From positions 100,136 through 164,135 of the forward strand of contig PBYQ01000032.1 in NCBI GenBank assembly GCA_002729695.1: a stretch of DNA of 64,000 nt. Direction: 5' to 3'. Below are positions 25,159-33,696 of the stretch, piece by piece. How positions within the stretch are numbered: the first letter of the stretch is position 1; every line of letters starts with the position of its first letter. The stretch comes from Citromicrobium sp. GTDB lineage: Bacteria > Pseudomonadota > Alphaproteobacteria > Sphingomonadales > Sphingomonadaceae. A model generated the notes under the pieces. It was not told where the DNA came from and searched no databases. It saw nothing but the letters and a program-made list of their open reading frames with translations. Both the position numbers and the translations under genes were made by a program.

Positions 25159-25863
25159 TCAGTCGCCGATCCTGTTCGCGGGGTCCTGAAACACCGCCAG
25201 CGCCACTGCCGCAACGGTCAGCGTGCGTGCGAGGCCCGGATCGGTGCCATCGGGCACGATCAGTTCGGGCGTGCCATTGAGTTCGAGCGCGCCGACCGCG
25301 CGCCCCTTCTGTTCGAACAGGTAGCCGATGGGGGTGATGGTGCCGTTGCCCGTGCCGACGAGATCATGGACCGAGCGGATCTGCACGATCTCCCCGCCCA
25401 GCGCGATCTCTCCGCGTCGTTCGTAGCGATAGGCGGCGGTCCCGCCACCGGTCACCTCCTGCAGTTCGAACCGCGCGGGAAACGCACGCCCGTCGGCCTC
25501 GAACTCGCAGCGGAAGGCCATCGGATTGGTGGTGACTTCCACGCTGTCGCTGACCGCGATCGCGCGTTCGCGCATCCGGCATTGCGCCTCGATGGTCGAG
25601 GATATCTCCGGCCCCGCGATCGCGAAACGCGCCTTTCCGGACCGCTCGATCCAGGTGTCGAACAGCGCCATTCCGCCCTCCGAACGCTGGTAAGATCCAT
25701 TGTAGGGACCCGCCGCGAATTTGCCGGTATTCCAGCCGTTGAAGCCCGTAATCCGCGTTTTGCTGCTGGCAGACAGGCTTTCGGGCAGGTGCATCTGCGC
25801 CGGCTGGATGGAGGAGCAGGCGGCGAGCGCCATGGCGCCAAGAAGAGGAATGCAACGATGCAT
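25159..25863 (-). CDS. Lipoprotein of unknown function
   Basis: 234 residues from ATG 25863 (MHRCIPLLGAMALAACSS), chosen because it gives a lipoprotein signal with lipobox LAAC at C15. The mature part is beta-rich with a conserved-looking ITGFNGWNTGKFAAGPYNGSYQR and an EAQCRM/FRCEFEA cysteine pair. The C-terminal segment LTVAAVALAVFQDPANRIGD is hydrophobic. No enzyme motif is seen. It is probably an outer-membrane or periplasmic lipoprotein restricted to sphingomonads. It precedes gor on the same strand by 90 bases. Confidence 0.75.
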   Translation of the reverse strand: MHRCIPLLGAMALAACSSIQPAQMHLPESLSASSKTRITGFNGWNTGKFAAGPYNGSYQRSEGGMALFDTWIERSGKARFAIAGPEISSTIEAQCRMRERAIAVSDSVEVTTNPMAFRCEFEADGRAFPARFELQEVTGGGTAAYRYERRGEIALGGEIVQIRSVHDLVGTGNGTITPIGYLFEQKGRAVGALELNGTPELIVPDGTDPGLARTLTVAAVALAVFQDPANRIGD

Positions 25864-26014
25864 CAGCTCGACTTTCACGAATAAGACGGGGCGGGATGCC
25901 CGCGTCGGCCAACGGTTGCTACCGATTAGGTGAACCGTGGCTGTCCGGGCGATAGTACGCTCGACGAACGCCAACCGCGCGTCTGCATGCGACCCGATCG
26001 AGCGCCCGCCCGCA

Positions 26015-26728
26015 TCAGGATCGAGGGTATTTGACCGCCGGTTCTTCCAGCGCGAGCTTGCGTGCTGTGGTCGCAGTCTGCACCGCGAAAAGGCTGATCA
26101 GCAACACGCCCACCGCGCCCACGAAGAAGTCGAAACCCGTGAATACTCCGATCAGTGGGGTCGGTCCCCACACGATCATCGCGACCGTCAGGGCAATCAG
26201 GACCAGTCGCAGCTCGGTCGGCCCGGCCTTGAGGTACGACAGGCGCAATTCGCCCATGACCCTGACCGACAGGAACGCGTGGATCGACATCAGGAGGTAC
26301 CCCGCCAATGCCACCAGCGCGACCTCCAGCTGGACATAGCCCGAGGCACCCAGCCCCAGCACGACCAGCGTGGTCGCCAGCCCGTCGCAGCTATGGTCGA
26401 GGAAATAGCCGTAGCGCGGCCTCTCGATCCGGCGAAAACGCGCCAGACTTCCGTCCAGCGAGTCGCCGAACCAGTGGACAACGTATCCGACGATCGACAG
26501 CCACAGCCATCCATCGCCCAGATTACTGGCGGCATAGCCGGCAAAGATCGCAAGCGCGCCCACCATCCCGGTGAAGGTCAACATGTCGGGCGTGACCCGA
26601 TTGGGCATGCGGGCACACAGCCGGTTGAGCAGCCACCGCTCGCCCCGGGCGAGCATGTTTTCCTGCACGCGCTCGATCGGCTGCGCGTCGGCGGGAAGTT
26701 CTTTACCGGTCGGGTTCACTGGTTCCAT
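26015..26728 (-). CDS. CDP-alcohol phosphatidyltransferase family protein
   Basis: 237 residues from ATG 26728; a GTG one codon earlier is also possible. The family signature D-G-x2-A-R-x8-G-x3-D-x3-D is present: SLDGSLAR, then YGYFLDHSCD. About six hydrophobic segments surround it. Such inner-membrane enzymes join a CDP-linked alcohol or lipid to an acceptor in phospholipid synthesis. The sequence is longer at the N-terminus than PgsA, and the acceptor is unknown. Confidence 0.87.
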   Translation of the reverse strand: MEPVNPTGKELPADAQPIERVQENMLARGERWLLNRLCARMPNRVTPDMLTFTGMVGALAIFAGYAASNLGDGWLWLSIVGYVVHWFGDSLDGSLARFRRIERPRYGYFLDHSCDGLATTLVVLGLGASGYVQLEVALVALAGYLLMSIHAFLSVRVMGELRLSYLKAGPTELRLVLIALTVAMIVWGPTPLIGVFTGFDFFVGAVGVLLISLFAVQTATTARKLALEEPAVKYPRS

Positions 26729-26773
26729 CACGGCGCTATCGACGAGCGGAGCGGCGCGTGCAAGCCGCGCAGC

Positions 26774-28168
26774 CTAGCCCTGCCCGCCCGAGCGTGCGCC
26801 GCCGGAACGGTTGTTGCGGCGGCGCGGGCCGCCACGGTTCTGGCCGCCCGAACCACCAGGGCCGCCGCGTCCCTGCCCTGAGCCCTGCGGTTTGCCCTTA
26901 CGCGCCGGATGCTTCGCCTTGGGCTTGCGCGCGCCGTCGCCAATCGGCTTGGGGCTGACGCGCTGGCCGCGCTGCTGCTTGGGCGCAGGCTTGGTCGGGC
27001 CGACACCTTCGACCACCGCGCGGAAGTGATCCGGCAGCAGCAGACGCTCGAACTCGGCATCGGTCGTCTTGCGGATATCCTTGAGATACTGGCGCTCGTC
27101 CTCGGCGCAGAAGGCAATGGCGATGCCATCGGCACCCGCACGCGCGGTGCGGCCGATGCGGTGGACATACTGCTCGGGCACGTTGGGCAGCTCGTAATTG
27201 ATGACGTGGCTGACGCCCGGAATGTCGATCCCGCGCGCGGCGACATCGGTCGCCACAAGCACCGGGGTCTTCGCCCGCTTGAACTCGTCGAGCGCGCGTT
27301 CGCGCTGCGGCTGGCTCTTGTTGCCGTGGATCGCGTTGGCCGCGATGTTCACCTGCGCCAGCTTCTTCACCACACGGTCGCAGCCGTGCTTGGTGCGCGC
27401 GAAGACGAGCACGCGTTCGAGCTTACCAGGGATTTCGTGGCGACCCGAAAGGATCAGTTCGAGCAGGCTCTGCTTCTCGTCCTGCTGGACCATGAACAGG
27501 AATTGCTCGATCCGCTCAGCCGTGGTGCTTTCGGGCGTGACGCTCACCTGCACCGGGTTGCGGCAGTACTGGCTGACCAGTTCCTTGATCGCCTTGGGCA
27601 TCGTCGCGCTGAAGAACAGCGTCTGGCGCGTCTTGGGCGTCAGTTCGTTGATTTTGCGGAGCGCGTGGATGAATCCCAGGTCGAGCATCTGGTCCGCTTC
27701 GTCGAGCACCAGGATCTCGACACCGTCGAGGTTGAACGCGCGCTGGTCGATCAGGTCGAGTAGGCGGCCCGGCGTCGCGACGAGGATGTCGGTGCCGCGG
27801 TGCAGCTTGTTGCGATCCTTGTTGACGGAGGTACCGCCGACGATCGACTGCACTTTCAGGCCCGCGAGCGCACCGTAATCCTTGGCGCTCTGGGCGATCT
27901 GCCCGGCCAGTTCGCGCGTCGGCGCGAGCACCAGCATGCGGCACGATTTGAACGGGGTCTGGTTGTCGGCGTCGCGCAGGCGATCGATGCTGGGCAGCAT
28001 GAAGGCAGCGGTCTTGCCGGTGCCGGTCTGCGCGATACCCAGCAGGTCGCGGCCTTCGAGCACGGGCGGGATCGCCTGCGCTTGGATCGGAGTGGGCTCG
28101 TTATAACCCTTGAGGTCGAGCGCCTGGAGGACGGGCTGCGAAAGCCCGAGGTCTTTGAATTCGGTCAT
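26774..28168 (-). CDS. rhlE: DEAD-box RNA helicase, RhlE type
   Basis: 464 residues from ATG 28168 (MTEFKDLGLSQPVLQAL). Helicase motifs in order: Q motif (YNEPTPIQAQAIP), I (AQTGTGKT), Ia (PTREL), II (DEAD), III (SAT), V (VATDVAARGIDI) and VI (HRIGRTAR). The tail after about residue 370 is basic and Gly/Arg-rich (GPRRRNNRSGG), likely for RNA binding. RhlE proteins remodel RNA during ribosome assembly and turnover. It is divergent from the MscS gene. Confidence 0.93.
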   Translation of the reverse strand: MTEFKDLGLSQPVLQALDLKGYNEPTPIQAQAIPPVLEGRDLLGIAQTGTGKTAAFMLPSIDRLRDADNQTPFKSCRMLVLAPTRELAGQIAQSAKDYGALAGLKVQSIVGGTSVNKDRNKLHRGTDILVATPGRLLDLIDQRAFNLDGVEILVLDEADQMLDLGFIHALRKINELTPKTRQTLFFSATMPKAIKELVSQYCRNPVQVSVTPESTTAERIEQFLFMVQQDEKQSLLELILSGRHEIPGKLERVLVFARTKHGCDRVVKKLAQVNIAANAIHGNKSQPQRERALDEFKRAKTPVLVATDVAARGIDIPGVSHVINYELPNVPEQYVHRIGRTARAGADGIAIAFCAEDERQYLKDIRKTTDAEFERLLLPDHFRAVVEGVGPTKPAPKQQRGQRVSPKPIGDGARKPKAKHPARKGKPQGSGQGRGGPGGSGGQNRGGPRRRNNRSGGARSGGQG

Positions 28169-28426
28169 GTGACTGTGTGACTCGCAATGCATGCGGTTCG
28201 CGCAGCGCACCCGATACAAACGGAGTCCGCGCGCTATCGCAGGGGTGGTAACCGCCCGCGTGAAAAGGGAAGTCTGGAAACAATCGAGGCGCTGCCGGGC
28301 CGCTCGCATTACGCGGCGGACGCTTCACGCTGGCAGTTGCGCTTCGGTCTTGCGGCAGATGGTGCATCGCGGCAAAAAAGTCAATCGAAGACGTGGCCCG
28401 CGCGAAACACTTGCGCTGGCACCGCG

Positions 28427-29554
28427 TTGACAGATCGAGACGCATCGAGGGAGGCGGGAGCCATCGGGTCCATCACCGGCAGCATCGAAACAACGGTAGA
28501 ACAAGGCGCCGGCCTGCTCGCCGATCCGCTCCACGCGGCGCTGGCCGCGGGGATCGCGGTGGCCGTAGCGCTCGGCCTCCACGCCCTGCTGTTCTTCCTG
28601 CTGCGCCGGATCGCGCGCCGGACCGATCAGTCGAGCGACGATATCGTGGTCAGGCATCTCTACCGCCCTACCCGGCTCGCCATCGTGGTTCTCGCGCTGA
28701 TGGGGGCAGCGCGCTACGTTCCCGAGCTGCGCGAGGTATGGGCCGACATCGCAACCTTCGTATTGCCCGCCGTGGTCGGCTGGATGGTCCTTGCAGTCGT
28801 GCGTGCGCTGGTCGAGGCGGCGAAGCTCAAGGCGGACATTTCGGTCGCGGACAACCTCAAGGCGCGGCGCAAGCGCACCAAGCTGACCATGTTTAGCCGC
28901 ATCGCGACCTTCATCATCGTGTTCGTCACCGTGGGCCTGATGCTCCTCGCGATTCCCGGCGTGCGCGACATCGGGCTGACGCTGGTCGCCTCTGCCGGGC
29001 TCGCAGGGCTGGCGGTCGGTGCCGCTGCGCAGCCTGCGCTCAAATCGCTGATCGCGGGCGTGCAGATGGCGCTGACCGAGCCGATCAATATCGACGATGC
29101 CGTGGTGCTCGAAGGCGAATGGGGCTGGATCGAGGATATTCGCACAACCTACGTGGTGGTAAAGATCTGGGACGAGCGGCGGATGGTGGTGCCGACCAGC
29201 TATTTCCTAGAGAAACCCTTCCAGAACTGGACCAAGCAGACGGCCAACCTGCTCGGCACGGTGTTCCTCCATCTCGACCCCAAGGCGAACATCGGCCCGA
29301 TCCGCGAGGAGTTCTACCGGCAGGTCGAGGCGAACGAGCGCTGGGACGGGCGCGTGAAAGTGGTGCAGGTGACCGACACCACGCGCGATTCCAAGGAAGT
29401 GCGCCTGCTGATGAGCGCGAAGAACTCGCCCACCTTGTTCGACCTTCGCTGCGACATCCGCGAAGGCATGATGGAATGGCTGGCGGACAATCGCCCGCAG
29501 GATTTCGCCAAATTGCGCCTGGTGGAGACGAACGAGGAGGCAGAGAGCGCCTAG
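28427..29554 (+). CDS. Mechanosensitive ion channel, MscS family
   Basis: 375 residues if TTG 28427 is used. The frame is open back to an ATG at 28187, but that would place 80 unlikely residues in the rhlE promoter region. The protein proper seems to begin near GSITGSIETTVEQ, where a strong GGGAGG site is followed by an ATC codon rather than ATG. Four hydrophobic segments precede the MscS beta domain (AVGAAAQPALKSLIAGVQMA, INIDDAVVLEGEWGWIEDI, VVPTSYFLEKPFQNWT). It releases solutes on hypo-osmotic shock from the inner membrane. The last 4 bases overlap convergent tspO. Confidence 0.9.
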   Translation: MTDRDASREAGAIGSITGSIETTVEQGAGLLADPLHAALAAGIAVAVALGLHALLFFLLRRIARRTDQSSDDIVVRHLYRPTRLAIVVLALMGAARYVPELREVWADIATFVLPAVVGWMVLAVVRALVEAAKLKADISVADNLKARRKRTKLTMFSRIATFIIVFVTVGLMLLAIPGVRDIGLTLVASAGLAGLAVGAAAQPALKSLIAGVQMALTEPINIDDAVVLEGEWGWIEDIRTTYVVVKIWDERRMVVPTSYFLEKPFQNWTKQTANLLGTVFLHLDPKANIGPIREEFYRQVEANERWDGRVKVVQVTDTTRDSKEVRLLMSAKNSPTLFDLRCDIREGMMEWLADNRPQDFAKLRLVETNEEAESA

Positions 29555-30033
29555 GTGGCGGCCTTGCTCCCGAATGGCCCGTTGAGCTTCACGATCTTCC
29601 AGTTGAGGATGCTCGCGAAGCTGACCCACGCGAGGTAGGGCACGATCATCCAGCTCGCCGCGACCGACCATTCGCGCAGGAAAATGCACAAGGCGAGGAC
29701 GGAGAGCCACAGAAACGGCACCTCGATCAGCGCCCAGTCGGGACGCTTCGCGGTGAAGAACAGCGGCGACCACAGGAAATGGCACAGTCCGTTCGCGAGG
29801 TAGAGGCCGATCAGCAGCGGGCGATCCGCCTCGGGCGCGCCGTTCCAGCTCAGCACGAAAGCCCAGGCGGCAAGCACTAGGATCACCGTCCACGCCGGGC
29901 CGAACAGCCAGTCCGGCGGCTGCCAGCTGGGCTTGTTCAAATCGCGATACCATTCGCCGATGCTGGTCAGCAGGCCCCCGCCGACGGTCAGAACCAGCGC
30001 CCAGACGACGGCGAAGACGATCGGAAAGCTCAT
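29551..30033 (-). CDS. tspO: TspO/MBR family protein
   Basis: 160 residues with five membrane spans and the tryptophan-rich TspO pattern: NKPSWQPPDWLFGPAWTVIL in the first loop, then NGLCHFLWSPLFF, then WMIVPYLAWVSFASILN. TspO binds tetrapyrroles. In purple bacteria it modulates photosynthesis gene expression with oxygen. Here it sits beside MscS and GtrA with no pigment gene near. Its 3' end meets the MscS gene with a 4-base overlap. Confidence 0.93.
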   Translation of the reverse strand: MSFPIVFAVVWALVLTVGGGLLTSIGEWYRDLNKPSWQPPDWLFGPAWTVILVLAAWAFVLSWNGAPEADRPLLIGLYLANGLCHFLWSPLFFTAKRPDWALIEVPFLWLSVLALCIFLREWSVAASWMIVPYLAWVSFASILNWKIVKLNGPFGSKAAT

Positions 30034-30081
30034 GATACAGGCGTAGGTCGATGCCGCGCCGCTGGCAATGGACCTGGCGCG

Positions 30082-30510
30082 TCAGACCTGCCGGAAATTC
30101 AGCGCCGCGTTCAGCGCGAAGACGATCAGACCTGCGAAGATCGACACCACGACCCGGATCACCAGATAGTGCATCGGGGTAAAGGTGATCAGCACCCAGA
30201 ACAGCGCCATCGTTACCCCCAGGCCGACCGCGGAGTTCATCAGGAACAGCACGTAACCGCTGGCAAGCTTGCGATCCGATCCGGCGAAGATCCAGTACCG
30301 GCCGAGCAGGTAGTGCAGCGAGTTGGCGACGAGGAAGCCGACGCCCGCTGCGATCACTTCGTCCATATGCGCGTATTCGACGAGCACCCACAACACGCCG
30401 AGCCCCACCACGAAGACGCTGGAACTGACCACCGTGTTGCGGATCAGCATCCCGCCGACACGGCGATTCCAGAATCGTCCCGCCCAGTGCCCGATGTCGA
30501 ATCGGGCCAT
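30082..30510 (-). CDS. GtrA family membrane protein
   Basis: 142 residues from ATG 30510, with four membrane spans and the GtrA motifs VANSLHYLLGRYWIFAGS (about residues 62-79) and FALNAALNFRQV at the end. GtrA-like proteins are proposed flippases or carriers for polyprenyl-linked sugars in cell-surface glycosylation. No glycosyltransferase gene is adjacent. It follows the ferritin-like gene by 17 bases on the same strand. Confidence 0.88.
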   Translation of the reverse strand: MARFDIGHWAGRFWNRRVGGMLIRNTVVSSSVFVVGLGVLWVLVEYAHMDEVIAAGVGFLVANSLHYLLGRYWIFAGSDRKLASGYVLFLMNSAVGLGVTMALFWVLITFTPMHYLVIRVVVSIFAGLIVFALNAALNFRQV

Positions 30511-30527
30511 ACCCTCAGGTCGCGAGC

Positions 30528-31235
30528 TCATTCGGCGGCGGTGGCGAGTTGCGACTGGACAGCGCTGCGCAGAGGACGAGGGCGCGGATTGCTTTCGCCC
30601 GCGTCCGCCCACTCGGTGCGGCGCGGTGCGCCCAGCCACACGAACAGCAGCGGCAGCTTGATAAACAGCAGTTCGGAATGGATCATCCGATCGATCCACC
30701 GTTCACGCCAGCTGGGCTGCCGCCGCGCGTTTTGTGCGAGCCATTTGTCATAAGGCTCGAAATGGCTGGGTTCGTCGACATGGACAACCTCGAAAATGCG
30801 CAGCAGCGCCTTATCATTGCGAACGACCGGCTTTGTCAGCAGGATGTCGACCTGCTTCAGCCCGCGCTTCTCGGTCAGCGAGACGACGCGGCACAGCCGT
30901 TCGAACAGGTCGTCGCTGGCGACGATGGCCTTGGTATCGAGGCTGTCGATCGGGGTTCCGAAGGTGATTTCGATGAAGCGATCAATATGGCCGAACGCCC
31001 GGTCGAGCGCGATCGGCTTCGTCCCGCGCAATTCGAACCAGCGCTTGAACATGACGTAGTGCTTGCGCTCGTCGGCGCGGTGCTTCTCGACCGCCGCGAT
31101 GAACTCGGTCGCCTCGGGATGCTTGGCCTTCACGGCCTCCAGCACCCGGTCGAGCGCGGTGTACCCGCGGTGCTCGTTATAGATGTAGATCGACCCGAGA
31201 AGATCGAGATACCGTTGCGCAATCCATCGCTTCAT
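30528..31235 (-). CDS. Ferritin-like protein (probable di-iron helical bundle)
   Basis: 235 residues. Helices carry carboxylate/histidine pairs spaced as in di-iron ferritin-like proteins: YIYNEHRG (E21), AAVEKHRADERKHYVMF and FEVVHVDEPSHFEPY. A hydrophobic segment (LLFIKLPLLFVWLGAP) follows near residue 200, then a Pro/Arg tail. The set of E...ExxH patterns suggests a bound metal pair, but no named family is certain. It may be membrane-associated. It is upstream of gtrA in the same direction. Confidence 0.7.
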   Translation of the reverse strand: MKRWIAQRYLDLLGSIYIYNEHRGYTALDRVLEAVKAKHPEATEFIAAVEKHRADERKHYVMFKRWFELRGTKPIALDRAFGHIDRFIEITFGTPIDSLDTKAIVASDDLFERLCRVVSLTEKRGLKQVDILLTKPVVRNDKALLRIFEVVHVDEPSHFEPYDKWLAQNARRQPSWRERWIDRMIHSELLFIKLPLLFVWLGAPRRTEWADAGESNPRPRPLRSAVQSQLATAAE

Positions 31236-31371
31236 TGCAGGGGCTTAGCACCGGGATGTGGGGAGGTCACGCTGACACAAGCCCAGAGATGCAAGCCTTC
31301 GGTTCGAATTGCAACGCGGGGCCAAATAGATCGCTTTTCAAAATTACGGAGTTGGGGCAATCTACTAGATC

Positions 31372-31752
31372 ATGCCCGCAAATCAGAAAATCTCTCGCTT
31401 CATCAGTTTCTCGCCATCACGACTAAAGAAGTACGATAAAGGCATTGGAATCAATGACCTCAAGATCATAACAGGATGGAGCAGGGCAACTCTTTACCGG
31501 CGAATGAACGAGATACCGGCTCCAGCTCCTTTGATGAAGGAGCCAAAAGTCATTTGGCCATGCGACGAAATTCTAGACTGGGTCACTCGGGTGAACCTCA
31601 GAATCCATTTAGGAATTCAAGAAGCGCTCAACGAAGAGTCGGTATTAGAGGCTCAATCTGAGAACGACCTCGAATTACGAGGGAGACTTGGGAAGGCCAA
31701 ACGGCGCGAGCAAATTTACCGGGGCGGCTTCATCTTCCGCAATCTTGTCTGA
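31372..31752 (+). CDS. AlpA-like helix-turn-helix protein in an AT-rich islet
   Basis: 126 residues. Residues 25-73 match the AlpA/excisionase-type winged helix: IGINDLKIITGWSRATLYRR, then a proline-rich turn APAPLMKEP, then VIWPCDEILDWV. Such proteins regulate prophage or integrative element genes, including integrase and excision. A hand count of 31381-31440 gives 23 G/C in 60, well below the neighbours. No integrase or attachment site was recognised, so this is probably a remnant or a lone acquired regulator. No clear ribosome site is seen before the ATG. Confidence 0.65.
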   Translation: MPANQKISRFISFSPSRLKKYDKGIGINDLKIITGWSRATLYRRMNEIPAPAPLMKEPKVIWPCDEILDWVTRVNLRIHLGIQEALNEESVLEAQSENDLELRGRLGKAKRREQIYRGGFIFRNLV

Positions 31753-31905
31753 AATCATTGCACAGCAAGCTCACAAGGCGTGAATTGATTTGAGACATGC
31801 AAGTATTTGAAAAGGCGGAAATTCTCTATTCCAGCTTGTGGATAGCAAGGTGGGATCTGCCGTGCGCTCTGACTTGGCTGTGTTTCGTAGTGTAAATGTC
31901 AACAC

Positions 31906-32100
31906 ATGAGCACGTTCTTCGGCATTGCGATCTTGATGATTGCCTTTGGTCTAATGGTCACCCTTATCCTCGGTGGTCTCGCCAGCCTGAATTGGTCAAA
32001 GCGCTGCGACCCAAAGAACAAAGCGTTTTCTAGACCGAAATTCGTCATTCAATTGGGATGGCTAGGCCGACTGAGCGAGCAATCTGACAAGGTAGACTGA
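31906..32100 (+). CDS. Small membrane protein in the AT-rich islet
   Basis: 64 residues with one long hydrophobic span (FFGIAILMIAFGLMVTLILGGLASL), a basic stretch SKRCDPKNKAFSRPK and a polar tail. It has the AT-rich composition of the islet and ends 3 bases before the convergent pgi stop. No family recognised. It is plausible as a gene from its length and membrane profile, but coding is not proven. Confidence 0.45.
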   Translation: MSTFFGIAILMIAFGLMVTLILGGLASLNWSKRCDPKNKAFSRPKFVIQLGWLGRLSEQSDKVD

Positions 32101-32103
32101 TAC

Positions 32104-33645
32104 CTACCCCAACCCCGCCGCCTCCAACAACGCCCGCGTACTCGCATCGAACTCCGCCGCGCCGCCGTCGATGTCCTTGGCCATCTTCTTGCCCAGCTCG
32201 ACGCCGAACTGGTCGAAGGGGTTGATGCCCATCAGCACCGCGTTGGCGAAGGTACGGTGTTCGTGGAAGGCGATGAGGGCGCCCAGAGTCGCCGCGTCGA
32301 GATCGTCGCACAGGATCGTCGCCGAAGGCCGGTCGCCGGGGAATTCGCGCGCGGGGTCTTTCCCGTCGGCGCTCATGTTGCCGCCCGCCATCAGCGCCGC
32401 GCCTTGCGCGAAGCAGTTGGTCAGCAGGATGCGGTGATGTGCGGGGTTGAGCGCGTCTCCGGGCGCGATGCTGGCGATGAAATCGACCGGGACCAAGTGC
32501 GTGCCCTGATGCAATAGCTGGAAGACCGCGTGCTGCGCGTCGGTCCCCCCCCCGCCCCAGGTGATCGGGGCGGTCGGGCCGTCGACGGCCTCGCCTTCGC
32601 TGGTCACGCGCTTGCCGTTGCTCTCCATTTCGAGCTGCTGGAGGTAGTCGGGAAACAGCGCCAGCCGCTCGTCATAGGCGAACACCGCGCGGGTCTGGCA
32701 GCCGCGCACGCGGGTGTAGTACTGGTCGGCGAAGGCTGCGCGCAGGCACAGGTTGTCGCGCGCATCGGTGTCGCGGAAATGCGCATCGACCGCCGCCGCC
32801 CCTTCGAGCATCGCGGCGAACTCGTCCCACCCGGCAGCGAGCGCGACCGGAAAACCGATGCTCGACCACAGCGAATAGCGCCCGCCGACCGACTCCATGA
32901 AGGGCAGCACGCGCGTCTCGTCGACGCCCCACTCGACCGCAGCTTCCGGATTGGCGGTCAGCGCGACCACGCGGCCGTGCGGGTCGGTGACGCCGTTCTC
33001 GCGCAGCCAGGTGAGCGCACTGTCGGCATTGGTCATCGTCTCGATGGTGGTGAAGGTCTTGGACGCGACCGCGATCATCGTTGTCGCAGGATCGCACGCC
33101 TCGAAAGCCGCCTCCAGCGCGACGCCGTCGATGTTCGAAACCACGTGGCAATCGACGTAGGAGAGATCGCGGGTGAGCGCATTGATCGCCAGCGCGGGGC
33201 CGAGCGCGGAGCCGCCGATGCCGATATGGATCAGGTGGTTGACCTCGCCCAGAGCGCCTTCGCGGATCGCCTCGATCAGCATTTGCATCCGCGCGAGCAA
33301 GGCCTGCGCTTCCTCTACGCTCGCATCATTGCCCGATCCGCGCTGCGCGGTGTGTTCGGCGGCGCGCCCTTCGGTGACGTTGATCGCATCGCCCGCGAAC
33401 AGCGCGGCGCGCTTAGCGGAGAAATCGCTGGCGTCGGCCAGTTCCTCGAAGGCGGACAGCAGGTCGTCGGTCAAGTGGGTTTTCGACCAGTCGAAGCGGA
33501 TGCCCGCCGCATCCTCGCCCTCGCCCCAGCCGATCCGGCCCGATAGCGCGTCGACCCGGCCTTCGTCCTCCGCGAAGAGTTGCGCGAGTGTCGCCTGAGG
33601 CATCGCCTTTACCCGATCCCACGCTGCCGTCCTGCTATCGCTCAT
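32104..33645 (-). CDS. pgi: Glucose-6-phosphate isomerase
   Basis: 513 residues. It contains the PGI signatures GGRYSLWSSIGFPVAL and GTDAQHAVFQLLHQGTHLVPVDFI, the IGGSALGPALAI phosphate-binding segment and SKTFTTIETMTNA. It interconverts glucose-6-P and fructose-6-P in the cytosol. It is a single gene, divergent from lepB with about 50 bases between starts. Confidence 0.96.
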   Translation of the reverse strand: MSDSRTAAWDRVKAMPQATLAQLFAEDEGRVDALSGRIGWGEGEDAAGIRFDWSKTHLTDDLLSAFEELADASDFSAKRAALFAGDAINVTEGRAAEHTAQRGSGNDASVEEAQALLARMQMLIEAIREGALGEVNHLIHIGIGGSALGPALAINALTRDLSYVDCHVVSNIDGVALEAAFEACDPATTMIAVASKTFTTIETMTNADSALTWLRENGVTDPHGRVVALTANPEAAVEWGVDETRVLPFMESVGGRYSLWSSIGFPVALAAGWDEFAAMLEGAAAVDAHFRDTDARDNLCLRAAFADQYYTRVRGCQTRAVFAYDERLALFPDYLQQLEMESNGKRVTSEGEAVDGPTAPITWGGGGTDAQHAVFQLLHQGTHLVPVDFIASIAPGDALNPAHHRILLTNCFAQGAALMAGGNMSADGKDPAREFPGDRPSATILCDDLDAATLGALIAFHEHRTFANAVLMGINPFDQFGVELGKKMAKDIDGGAAEFDASTRALLEAAGLG

Positions 33646-33696
33646 GCCTGTAAAATCCTGTTGCCTGCCTACTTTCAGCGCCTAGGTGCTGCAGCG

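Noticed and set aside
23695..25884. A 729-codon plus-strand frame opposite gor and the lipoprotein gene.
   Set aside because: Same reason: antisense of glutathione reductase with its hallmark motifs on the minus strand.
31300..31330. GGTTCGAATTGCAAC near the AlpA islet, looking like a tRNA T-arm or attachment-site remnant.
   Set aside because: No acceptor or anticodon stem can be drawn around it and no second copy was seen at the other end of the islet.
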